Shown: positions 46,049 through 56,621 of the stretch, piece after piece
How the letters are laid out: every line of letters starts with the position of its first letter
Position numbering within the stretch: position 1 is the stretch's first letter
Assembly: GCA_030704615.1 (NCBI GenBank)
Contig: CM060733.1
Coordinates: 18,784,001-18,848,000, forward strand
Source of the DNA: Takakia lepidozioides
Lineage: Eukaryota; Streptophyta; Takakiopsida; Takakiales; Takakiaceae
DNA length: 64,000 nucleotides
Direction of reading: 5' to 3'
Position numbers and translations under genes: made by a program
Notes under the pieces: model-generated
Told to the model about the DNA's origin: nothing
Database searches by the model: none
The model's input: the letters and a program-made list of their open reading frames with translations, nothing else

Positions 46049-47573
46049 TTACCCTCCAAAATCCAGCTGCGCTTTAGACTTTGGTGGCCCCTGCTTCTGA
46101 TGGCGCCAATTGACGTCCGGTGCTTCGGAGTCAGCAGGTGATTTTCCAGGGCCTGGGGATGTCGTCATGCCAAACAATTCTGGATTCTGAGAGCCTGGAG
46201 CAGATGAGGTTGCCCTTTGCCCAGGTGAGGTCGAACTCCGCGAACAATCGTTGGCGCTTCCTTTCACTGCACCTGCTAGAAGCTGAAATCAAAGTCACCC
46301 AAGCTTACGTCCCTTAGTCATCAAATCAGCATACAATCTGGCAAGCAATGTTCTGATGCTGGGACTGCCTCCCTGGAAAATTAAGGAACACTTAGCTTTC
46401 CAAACTGTCCAGAGAGCATGGCCTCTGAGGGTAGCCCAGATGGGGCATCTGTCCCATGGAGATCCATTGTGCAGATTTAGTAATAGCAAAGGGGCAGAGA
46501 GAGGGGGCAACGCATTCCAATTGGCATAGAGGGCTTCCACGTAACCCCATATTCTTGAGGAAATGTGACATTGGAGTAGGCAGTGCTCCATTGTTTCCCT
46601 AACTCCACAGGAGCAGATTAAACAAGCAGGGTCCATGTCAATGAAAGAATCTGCCACATGTAAAATACGGTTCGCTATTTTCCACAAGAAGGCACTGACT
46701 TTGGCTGAACGGTGTTTGGTTCAGATGTCTCTCCACACCTTGTTCCAGCAGGAGATTGGTAGGTTGAGGGACCACTTGCTATTCCACCTTCACAAGCACT
46801 AGCGATATTGGCAGGGCACTCATTATTCAGAAGCAAAGTTGTACCATCAGCATACATTGACAATTTGACAGACGAGTCCTGAGAAACTTTCAGACCCACT
46901 ATGTCTAGAAGCAAAATAATGCCCTAGAGCGTCTGCTGCTATCAGGAACAGGTAAGGGGCTAATGGGCATCCCTGCCTTACAGACCTGAAGAGAACAAAT
47001 GGTTTTGCTATGGCCCCGTTAACAGAGACCCTGCTAGATGCTGAGCTGAGGAGAAGCCTTACCCATGTAGAGAAAGTTTCCGGCATACCAATTTTGTCCA
47101 TCACTTTTTGCAGGAAGCCCCACTCAATATTGTCAAAGGCCTTTTCAAAATCTAGCATAAGAATGGCCAGAGGCTGCTCCGTGTATTTTGCTTTGTGCAT
47201 GGCTTCATGAATGAGGAGCAGGTTGTTAAGGATCATTCTTCCCTTGAGGAATCCAGTTTGCTCTGGTCTAATAATCCGAGAGAGAACTGGTTGGAGCCTT
47301 AGGGCCAAGGCCTTGGCAATGATCTTATAAGTGGTGTTTAGCAATGTGATAGGCCTATAGTTGGATAGCTTACTCTTGTCCCTTTAAAAAAAAATCAAAG
47401 TGATCAATCGTGCGGACATTTGTGATGGCATAATGCCCTTCTAGAGTATATCCTTTGTCATAGCCACAAAATCATCCACTATGGTATGCCAAAGAGCCTT
47501 AAAGGATTCTATGGGAAGTCCATCCAAACTAGGCATTTTACCAGATTTCAGAGAATTCATGGCATGCGCCAGC
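46049..47573 (-). pseudogene. L1-type LINE, 3' half (reverse transcriptase and zf-RVT)
   Basis: The minus strand continues the element that starts near 52800. From the insertion junction at 47573 it reads LAHAMNSLKSGKMPSLDGLP (start of the reverse transcriptase), then IIRPEQTGFLKGRMILNN, LMLDFEKAFDNIEW and VRQGCPLAPYLFLIAADAL. The catalytic box is KLSMYADGTTLLL: the second Asp of YADD has become Gly (GGT for GAT). Deletions follow, then the zf-RVT block (CLICSCGVRETMEHCLLQC and IWATLRGHALWTVWKAKC) at 46295-46687. Stops and frame changes occur, including an in-frame TAG near 47443. It is inactive by at least three independent lesions. The 3' end and tail were not delimited. Confidence 0.85.
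47569..47573. repeat. target site duplication CCAGC, left copy
   Basis: CCAGC directly abuts the TG start of the inserted element and recurs at 51104-51108 directly after its CA end. Five-base duplications are typical of LTR retrotransposon integrases. Confidence 0.75.
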
Positions 47574-50500
47574 TGACGAGCCCTGGTCGCGCGCGGCCAG
47601 GGTGACGGCATACTAGCCTAGGGGGTCGTGGCAAGTTGCGGTGTAGGTTGGGCTCAACGAACCGCCTACCCGGCTGCGGTAAGTGTAGGGGTCCGTGGCA
47701 ACTATGGACGGATCTAAACAGTCTAACTTCCTACCGGCAAAACAAAGCTTAACAACTCCACTTCACATGCCGATTTGTGTTTCCTAGTCCTACGTTTTGT
47801 TTATGGGTTTTCTACGTTTTTAATCGTAATTGCCTTCCAAGTCTTTGTTTATTACTACTTCTTACATGCATGGACTCCCAACACGCTTATAGCCGGGACG
47901 AACCTTCAAATCCCTGCACAAAACGAATCTCGAGCCCAGAAGAACGGGGATCATCTATCTCCCGCCCAATGCCCCCCCTAAATCCTGAGGTGGATTAGTT
48001 TCCTACCTCCTAGGAAGAGACCAGATCCGCTTTCCCAAGTCAGTCTCTCATGCTTAGAGCGATCCAAGTTTCAACCTCAATGGTCAGTCCATCGGGTGAA
48101 TGATAACTATTCAAACCTCTAGGTAATTCCCGAGATCTAATAAAACAATGGCCGTTCCTTGGCCCAAGGCCCCCCAGCGGCCGGGTACTTGACTTCAAAT
48201 ATCCTCGGCGGAAGGGGGCGATACCTCATTTAAAACTTCCGTTTTTAAGTTAAGGGGGTCCGGATAAAATCCCTTATTAAAGGCGAAATACCCTGCTGAA
48301 TAATAAAGAACAAATCATTAAAACCCTCCTACAAATGCATGAAATTCGTAGAAAATCGTAGGATGCTGGAGCTAACTAAATTACCCTCAAGGTACCAGGG
48401 GAACACCTTGGGAACACCCTTTATGTCGAACCGCTCTCCACTTGGGAGCGCCCCTAAATTCCTATACCAATCAATAACGCATTAGCAACTGAAACCATCA
48501 CCGGGCCAAGATGAATGAAATTTGCCGCCCATCAGTTTCTCATCTGATCGCTGCCCTGGTGTGTAAACAATGATTAAACATTCAGTGGGTCCCAAGGTCC
48601 ATTCCCTGCGCCTCTTCCACCTACTTCCAATATAATCTGATTAATTTATGCAAGCAACCAGCCTAGAACGAAGTTGGAACATGTCATCTTCTACCTTATG
48701 AAACCCCTACTGGGGATTCTCTCCTCCCTGTCTCTGGGCTCTCTCTCTCTGCCTGTGGCATCCACCCTGAGCCGTGCTTTCACAAGCCCCGGAATACATA
48801 TCAAACTGCTGGCCTCACTGGGGCCTATCCAATGGTTCCAACCATTCCTTATCCTTTGCTAAAACACGCCCTTATTCCCATGCAAGAAGCATGAATAGTG
48901 CACAAGAAATCAAAGGCATAGGGAGAAAACCCCCCTTAAAATACCCCGTCCTAGGGACCAACAGTCCCTGGCGGGGTCTGTCGTAATATGCAGCAGTTAA
49001 AACCGATACCCCGCGGCCAGCGCTACGTGGCACGACGTGACTGGCCCGCTGCCGGCGCGGGTCCAGTGGGTAATAACAGGCTCCGTCGTCTCTGCCGCTC
49101 GTTTCGTACCTGCGCGGGCCCAGCTATGGCACCTGGTGCTGCCACGCAGTGTACCAGCAACTCGTACTTCCAGGGGTCAACTCCCCCCACGGGGGAAGGC
49201 CGCGCCACCCGTGTTAGATGCGCCTTTCCATGGCAATTCTAGGCAACCTCCTTTGTTGACCTCCAGCCCAAAGGCGCCTAAGGTGCCGACACTTTAGTGT
49301 TGGGCTCTGCCTTTTTTGGCAGCTCTCTACAAAATAGCTTAACCACTTATAAAACTAGTTAGCACTACCTCTCATGGTCCTCTATGGCCAGGGGGCTTAT
49401 GAACATAGATATGAACTTAATAATATGGAAATTTTGGTGATAGCTTCGCCGTCTCATGCAATATGGCCGTTGCCACTAAACTAGAAAGGAAAATTTGACA
49501 AGAGCTTCGCCACTTCATGCAAGCTCGCCCTCTCCTTAAATATAATAATGGACATCTATCCTCACTTCCATGACGTAATTGGGTTAGATTCCTAAGGCCC
49601 TGTCTCCTGGGGCTTCACACCTGTGCTCTTCACACATGTACATAAAGATGCACACACATCATCTTTGAAAGATGGTTAGTTTTTATAGATTTTTAGCAAG
49701 CAATGCTACAAGGTCCTTTCTTGGAACAAACTTGAAACAACAAATGAAACAAATGAATTCAAAGGTCAAGATAGCATGGTAAGTCACCCTTTGAAACAAG
49801 TGGTGCTTGGGATGCATTAAATCGCTCGGTAGAATGGTACTCAAATCTGGTCCTCCTCCGAAATTTCTACTCGTCCTCAAGTCTCCCACTTCATGGAGCA
49901 CTTCCTCTACTTCTTGCCTCAAATGGCCACGAGGCCTTGAGCTAAGACTATCCTGCTCTCACTATGCTTGCTTCTATTAATAGAGAGCCACAAGCTCAAC
50001 TCTCTAGAAACTAGTTCCCTCAAGCTCAAAACTAACTACACAAGCAAGAGGCCAAAACAAGGAAATGAGACTAGATTGAAGAACAAGAGGAGCCTGCTCT
50101 TCTTTTATTGTGTTTTTGGGGGTCTCTTAAACTAGTGAATGATAGTCTTAAACTATTATTTCTTACATGAGTCTATAATTTAAAAACGATAGAACACCAT
50201 AAAATAATAACCATGGATGGAAAACCTTGGTGTTAATGATAAATTTGGTTTTTCATCCATCCAATGGATGACCAGTTGGCGCTAGGTTGTCTTCTCATCC
50301 CTCGAGCTTGCAGGTCGAATTTCCAGTTTTCATCCATTGGATGAACTAGAATTCCATTGAATCGCCTTTCGTAACTGCCTCCGGCCTGATAATTTGATTC
50401 CATCTTTCATCACCTCCAAAAATCCCCAAACTTGGTGACAAATTATAATTAGATGCCCAGCAGCTGTCCATAAAATCTCAAGGGAATCGGGGAAGAAAAG

Positions 50501-51103
50501 CCATACATTTGGTTGGTTTCCATGGTTTCGCCACATAGACAGTCTGCCGCTTCCTGGCAGTAAAAATACTGGTGGTGCTCCCAGGGGGTCTGCCCTGCCA
50601 CTGGGTCACAGATCATCTGGAGTTTCCTCCTACATACTTTGCATTGCTGAGGAGTTCAAAACTTTGCCGGGAAGCTTCTTCACCCGTCGTTTGCTCCGAT
50701 GCAGCACTTGCTTTGTCGCGATATTTCATCGCTATACAGATTGTTTCTTCCAATTGCCAAGACTCCTCGCCGCATGCTCCTACTAGACTTGAAATGCAGG
50801 AGAATAGAGAGATCGCAATCCGGGACTGGAACAGTCTCCATGTATTGTTTCGAACATGTGCATGTTGTCGTTACTAGTACCGAATTGATAACCTAACTCG
50901 CTGTCGATGCAGCTTCCTACGGTCATTTTGATGCCAAAGCTCCTCCATGGTCGTCTCAGACATAATCTAAATTCCTACGTGCTTTACCAGCGATTCCCAG
51001 ATAACTCGCAAACTGCCCTGCTTTGGCAGTATAATGCCAAAACTGTCTGCCTTAAGATCAAAAACGATCTGAAAAGAAATTTGTTCCAATATATGCATCT
51101 ACA
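47574..51103. mobile_element. 3530-bp TG...CA element nested in a LINE, probable large solo LTR
   Basis: The segment starts TGACGAGCCC, ends GCATCTACA and is flanked by CCAGC on both sides. Outside it, the LINE frame on the minus strand is continuous: SDSEL from the right flank joins LAHAMNSL from the left flank with one CCAGC copy removed. No gag, protease, integrase or reverse transcriptase frame is visible inside, and I found no second copy of the start. A single long LTR left by recombination is therefore the best reading; a nonautonomous element with undetected LTRs is the alternative. Short open frames inside (up to 101 codons, for example 50572-50877) have no domains. The orientation is unknown. 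Confidence 0.65.
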
Positions 51104-51108
51104 CCAGC
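51104..51108. repeat. target site duplication CCAGC, right copy
   Basis: This matches 47569-47573 exactly and directly follows the CA terminus of the inserted element. Confidence 0.75.
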
Positions 51109-52800
51109 TCAGAATCCGAGAGCGGGGCAGCCAAATCTACCTTCTAATCTCCAGTAAGAAGCGGGGGAATGTGTTGCAAGATAGCATCAGATGCCTGGTC
51201 TGATTCTGGAGAGATAGCTTTTTTTGAGAAGAGGGCGACAAAGTGCCGCTCTGCAATATGAGCCATTTCCTTCGGAGAGGTAGAGATCGAGCCATCCTCT
51301 CTTGAATGAGAGGCAATAGAGGAGGCCATCGTCCTGTGCTTGGCCTTAATGAAAAAATACCTAGACATTTTTTCCCCTTTAAGAGACCAATTGACCCCGG
51401 CTTTAAGCTTTAGGGTGTTCTCACTTTCCTGCTTAAAGTGCCAAAGGTTTTATTATAATTCTCTAGAGTACAGGGCCCTCTTGACCATTTTCCATAAGCT
51501 GTTGGCAAAGCTGAAGACACTTCATCAGGGATCTTTCCCTTTGCGAGAGAGCCAGTGCCAGGTCCCTTGAGAGCTCCTGGGCCTTGCTTCTCGCAGCCTC
51601 GAGCTTAGTGAGAAACCTGAGAGTGGGCGACTCAAAACTATTTCCTGTAGAGGACCAGACATGCGCTAGGGCTTCAACCAAGACCGCCTGGTTCCTGCGG
51701 ACAGCGCTTTCAGGCGTCCAATTGCATAACTTGAAGTGAGCAAAAGACCTTAACTCCAAGCATCTTGTGGCCAAATTTATCTGTGGGTCCTCAAGGGTAT
51801 TATTGAAGGGACATAAATCAAACACTGCATATGGGACGTGATGGTGGGGGGGGGTGTGTGCTTCCCTGACCACGGGGCAGCAGTACGAGCCGCGGGCGGA
51901 GTGGAGGAGAGGACACCGAGGGTGAACCAATTCTTTTCCTCTTAGCAACACGTCCTTCAGAGAGAGAGGGAAGCGAAGCTGCCGCCGTGCTTGCATCCAG
52001 TTCTGGCGATGCCACTGAGGGAGACCTGGGAGCCAGGACAATGGCATGAGCCAATGCGGAGGCCACCGCTTGGGCTTTCGATTCGCCTTTGCCTCTGTGA
52101 GGACAGTCAGCCTTGACATGTCCCTCCCCATTGCACGCAACGCTCAGGACTTCCTCCTTGATGAGCACCGAAATGAAAGAACCATCTAGCGTAGGCAATT
52201 TGATAGGGCTCCTATCTCAGGGAGCAAAATGCCAAATAGTTGTCTGGAAGAAAAGGTAGGGCGATAATTCTTGCCTTGCAAGTCGTTCTGTCCTTGTGCC
52301 CCCAAGCAGGAGACCATGGAAAGATGTTCACGCGACAACGGGATTTTCTCGTGTTGAAAGCCAGTGCCCTGTCCACTTCCTCTTTTGATCCAAATTTAAC
52401 AGCGTAGAATCCCCTACCCATGGAGTGCATGAAGTGGTGCTTGAGACCTCCTTGAGCACCAATGTATTCTATTACCCACTTCCTCGCCAAATCTTTGTCC
52501 TTGGGGCGCCCTGGGAAATGAACGAGGATTCCATGCTTCATCATTTTATCTGAATGAGCTCTCAGGCACTCCAAGTCAAGGGAGATGACGTCCTGTTAGC
52601 CCGACTTCGGAGCTGTCGATTCTGCCCATGGAACGATCTCTGCATAGGGCAGGGTGGCATGAGCAATTTCCGGTCCTTTGCCTAGAATAGAAGAAGAGGG
52701 GGTGGATGCCGAGGAGCGGGGTACCCAATTACCTCTGCCTCTAGCTGCCGATCCGGAGCCTGATCTCTTCTTACGGGGGGGCACCTCGCGAGGCCATGGA
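51104..52800 (-). pseudogene. L1-type LINE, 5' half (ORF1 and start of ORF2), internally deleted
   Basis: On the minus strand ORF1 begins MPPRKKRSGSGSAARGRG near 52784. It continues after a frame change as a nucleic-acid-binding region (HGILVHFPGRPKDKDLARKW, GRGFYAVKFGSKEEVDRALA) and a degenerate zinc knuckle (CNGEGHVKADCPH, first Cys pair lost). The frame then jumps near 51840, next to a run of G, into the ORF2 linker. That linker precedes the reverse transcriptase (KLCNWTPESAVRRNQAVL; FIKAKHRTMASSIASHSRED). The whole apurinic-type endonuclease is missing, so about 0.7 kb or more was lost. The piece ends at the insertion point and resumes at 47573. Confidence 0.75.
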
Positions 52801-52871
52801 AATGGTAGATGCTAGGGAGAGGATTCAGCGGGCCAGCAAGCTAGAACCGCAGAACTAGACAAGAGGCAGGC

Positions 52872-52873
<2 letters not shown>

Positions 52874-52922
<49 letters not shown>
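52874..52922. repeat. (GA)n microsatellite
   Basis: An uninterrupted GA dinucleotide run of about 49 bp lies just upstream, in LINE orientation, of the ORF1 start. It may sit in the LINE 5' leader. Confidence 0.9.
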
Positions 52923-52926
<4 letters not shown>

Positions 52927-55900
52927 GTCACCTTACCAGGCCAATTTGAAGGGGCCAACCGAGAACTGAGCCTGGGAGGAGGGGGAGGACTGCAGACGAA
53001 CCCGACAATGCATTTAAAAACGGCGGCTGAAGGAGATGAATGGGGAGGAGTCAGGAGCCGCAATGCAAGCTTTGGGCAGTCATGCTCATCTCGGGCCTAG
53101 GAGGTTTTGGGTCAAGGCAGGTCAGTCCATTAAGAAGCTCCAGCAAATGGAGACATTGTGCGATTGATTGGCATCTGACAAACTGCCTGAGAGAGAGAGA
53201 GAAGGGCGGCGGAGGCGAGCAGCCGTAACTGCGTCTAACCTTAGAGCGGCTGATCAGTAATCATCCTGCATCAGGCGGCAAGAGCAAGCAGAGAGGCGAG
53301 GTGCAGTTGGGTGAGGTGTCTTCCACTGGATCACCACCTTCACTTCAGGGAGAGGAGGAGGCGAACATGGGGAGCTTTGATTTTTGCAGGACTGCAGTCC
53401 TGAAGAGGGAAGGAAGGGAGAGCTTAATGCGCCGTCAAGGGGAAAAGAGACGGCGTGCGTGCATGCATGCATTAACTTTCAGAAATCATTCAGATATCGA
53501 CGCGAAGGCCATGCAGCGGGCCAGCGAAGCGTGACTATGACATCTGTAGGCCCGAATCGAAGAGCACTGGCTTGATCGGGACAAATAGCACGTAGGAGAG
53601 GGGTGCCTGAGAGAGTGAGGGTACGAGGCGAGGTAGCAGCTCTTAGAAAAAATTCAAGTCCCAGCGCTCCCCTCACCGCAAAATGCGGAGCTCCAAACCG
53701 GGCATCCGCCATCCAATCGTGCATTTCACTCCACTTTTTAATCTCATTGGCTTTCTGCCTTTTTCCAAAAAAATAAAATAAATTTCGCTCTCTGCTCTTT
53801 CCTGCTGATTACAATCTTTCTTCCCCATCTTTTGGTTATGAAGTAGTGCCTTTCTCCATCAACCTATATGGCACTTTACCAGAGGAGGACCAGAGGTTAT
53901 TTTTCTGGTACTGAGACAATCCACACTCTGGCCCACCTATGGAAAGTGAGATGTGGCCGGACCCTGGGAAGGAAAAACACATCTGTTTCGATCTTGCTTA
54001 CCCAGGTTGTCTTCTTCGATCTCACAGTGGCTGCTAAAAACGCGTGGGTGGTTTTGTGTGCATCAATCGAAAAATACCCAAATCGTCAGTTCGCTCCTCG
54101 CCACCTTCAGGCCTACATAGGGAAAGTGAGATATCATTTGCAGCTGCATTGAAGCTCACTCCTGCCTTTGGCCCGAACGAATTCCTCAGCTATGGCAATC
54201 GCCGCAATGCCCTCCTCTTAGGCATCCCCGGAGTTCGACCAAAACACATCAAAGGGCCTCTAAATCGACACCCCTATTCCATAGATAGGATTTGCTGCTG
54301 CTGTCATCTTGGCCTGTTCTGTGTAGGTTGCTTGGTGTGGACGCTTTGTCCTCACCGGTATCTTTGGATACCCCTTCAAGCCTTGCTGCTTATATTAATT
54401 AGTTCATTGTTCGCTGGATTATCCTTCACGTTCTTCGTGAGTCTGTGCCTCATGGCTGCCTTTGGGCCTCAAGGGACATAGCCAGCAATAATATTCATAA
54501 TAAAGCTCTAAGGGGCTACCTCCCCTTTTCTCAAAAAAAAAGAAAGAGAAAAAGAACATTATGGGACGTTTGGGTCCATTATCTATAAAATTTTGAGGGT
54601 ACTGTCCCTCTCAGTCTCAGAAAAAAAAGAAAAAGAAAAAGAACTGCACAACAGCTAGCCTGATTGAATGCAGATTAAATGATTTCCGGCTACAAAGTAG
54701 TGCCTTCCCTTATCAGCCTCTATGGCACCCTCACAGAAGTTATTTTTTCCTCCTTGTACTCTTGGGACGACTTAGGGTATGTTGGCCTATGGCCGTTCAA
54801 ATAATGATGGTGAAAAATCTAACGGTCATTTTTACCTCAGGTAAATTTCATAAGGTGTCCCACATATGGGGCAACCTACAAACTTGGAACTATTTGATTT
54901 CATGACTCCTACACAAAGTTGTAGGGTTTCAAAGTCAACCAACCAGAATGCTTGTATACACCAAGAGCCCTATGACCAATCACACATTTTGGGGGGTTAT
55001 ATCAAATGATTGTTTGCCAAGTGACAAAGCTTGGGACCAGCACTGCATGGTCATAGGTACTGACAGAAGCGTTAATGGGGTGTTCCGTCATAGACACCTG
55101 TTCGGTCATAGGCCAACTTACCCTAGTCCACCTGTTTATAAAGTTTAAGGGTGTCCACTCCCTTTCTCTATTTAAAAATAAATAAAAATTCCATCATCCA
55201 TTTTGTTTTTGGTTTCCAAGGTTGACTCAAGTTTGAACATAATCCCCCTGTTAACAATAAAAAGAAAAAGAAAAGTTTGAACATGATTTTGTTGTGGCTG
55301 CCCTCTGTAAGCCTCTATGTAAGCCTCTAGCCGCGCGTCCCCAAGTGGTAACTTAAAATTTTTGTTTTTTAAAAGGGAAACACCTGGGAGCGACAGCTCA
55401 CAAATCAGGCCCCTTAATAGTGAGAGGAGAAATCACAGTAACCCCGCCATGAGGCCTTTCAATTTCAATGCATTCTGGGCTCTGTCCCTTTTGATTTGTT
55501 TTTTTTTGTTTTTTTGTATTGTTAATTTGTATTTCATTCACATGATATATATATATTTGTGTAAAGAGGAAGGGTGATCTTCCTTTCACAATCATCCCCA
55601 CCCACTAAATCTGCCAGCTGTAGGTACAACCCAAATAGGCATTATCAAATCAGGCTGACAGGAACTGAAGCTTTCTTCTCACCCAACTCATCATATCAAT
55701 TCCCCCTCTCAAAAGTTGATGGCAACAGTACTGTTACACATCGCCCTTTCTGTCCCTTCAGATTATGTCATGGGTAAGTATTACACATGGGAATGTCTTG
55801 AGATAATGGACGAGTGGAGCTGGAAGAGAGGGTCCCAAAATATGGATGGCTTTGGGGAATTCTACTCAATTTTATTATACTCCCTCCACCACTGACCCCT

Positions 55901-56417
55901 GGTTGAAGAGGAACCCAGTATTAGACAAGAGGTTAAGGACTAGGGTTTAGGGCTAGCAAGCTTCCCTCCTCTATGGGCACATGAATTGCAGACCTTGCCA
56001 GTCTCTCCTCCTCTTCCTCCCCCTTGACCTTTTGCAGCGTCAGCTTTGGAGATCCCATACCTGAATTTGTCCGACGGTAGCCCTTTGCATGTGCAAGGGC
56101 ACCCATCTATTGATTTTTGTGTAACTGGTACTGGGTCCTCCCTCCCGGTCTCTCTTTCTCGTGCTCTTGCTGCCCTCCCGCCTTCCTCCTTCCCAATGGT
56201 CTGTTGAAACAAAGATTCATGGCTTGAATATCAGACCTGGGATCTGGCATAGCAGGGGCATCCTTGTTTGTGGAAGGGTGTCCACTCTTTGTGCCTCTAT
56301 ATGATTGCATGCTGTTTCCTTCATTCCTCCTGTGTTGGGTTTGGCCTCCCCTTCTTCCTTCCGGGTTTCGGATCATGATATTTGTGATTTGTTAGCCAGA
56401 GGGCGATTTACTCATAG
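52923..56417. other. repeat-rich spacer, LINE leader and retroelement-like tails
   Basis: The left part (to about 53730) may be the 5' leader of the minus-strand LINE; short frames there lack domains. Two related blocks begin AGTAGTGCCTTTCTCCATCA (53842) and AGTAGTGCCTTCCCTTATCA (54695), followed by CCT-TATGGCAC. Three A-rich tails lie near 54533-54555, 54619-54645 and 55170-55190, each preceded by CCTC/CCCTTTCTC-type words, as at the 3' ends of poly(A) retroelements. From about 55930 the sequence is pyrimidine-rich on the plus strand and probably leads into the DP gene. Confidence 0.4.
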
Positions 56418-56621
56418 CCCGCCTTCTCGGTCTCCACGAGCATCCATTATCGATCCATTTGTCTGTCGGTCTGTTTGCCTCCGACCTTCTGTGTCTATAC
56501 ATGGCACTATTGGCCCCTCCCTACTTTGCCTAATCAGCGGTCTTCAGATTATCATCTATTCCTGCCTATCTCTGCAGAAAGGATTTCTTCGTATCCAGCG
56601 TCTATCGGAGGTATCGGGGTC

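Noticed and set aside
47574-51103. Ribosomal DNA or organelle insertion
   Set aside because: GC-rich words and patches hinted at rDNA, but I could not match any conserved rRNA motif, and the borders show a retroelement-type insertion.
55940-56376. Minus-strand frames of about 90 codons rich in Arg and Gly
   Set aside because: They are antisense to the pyrimidine-rich DP leader, low in complexity and without domains.
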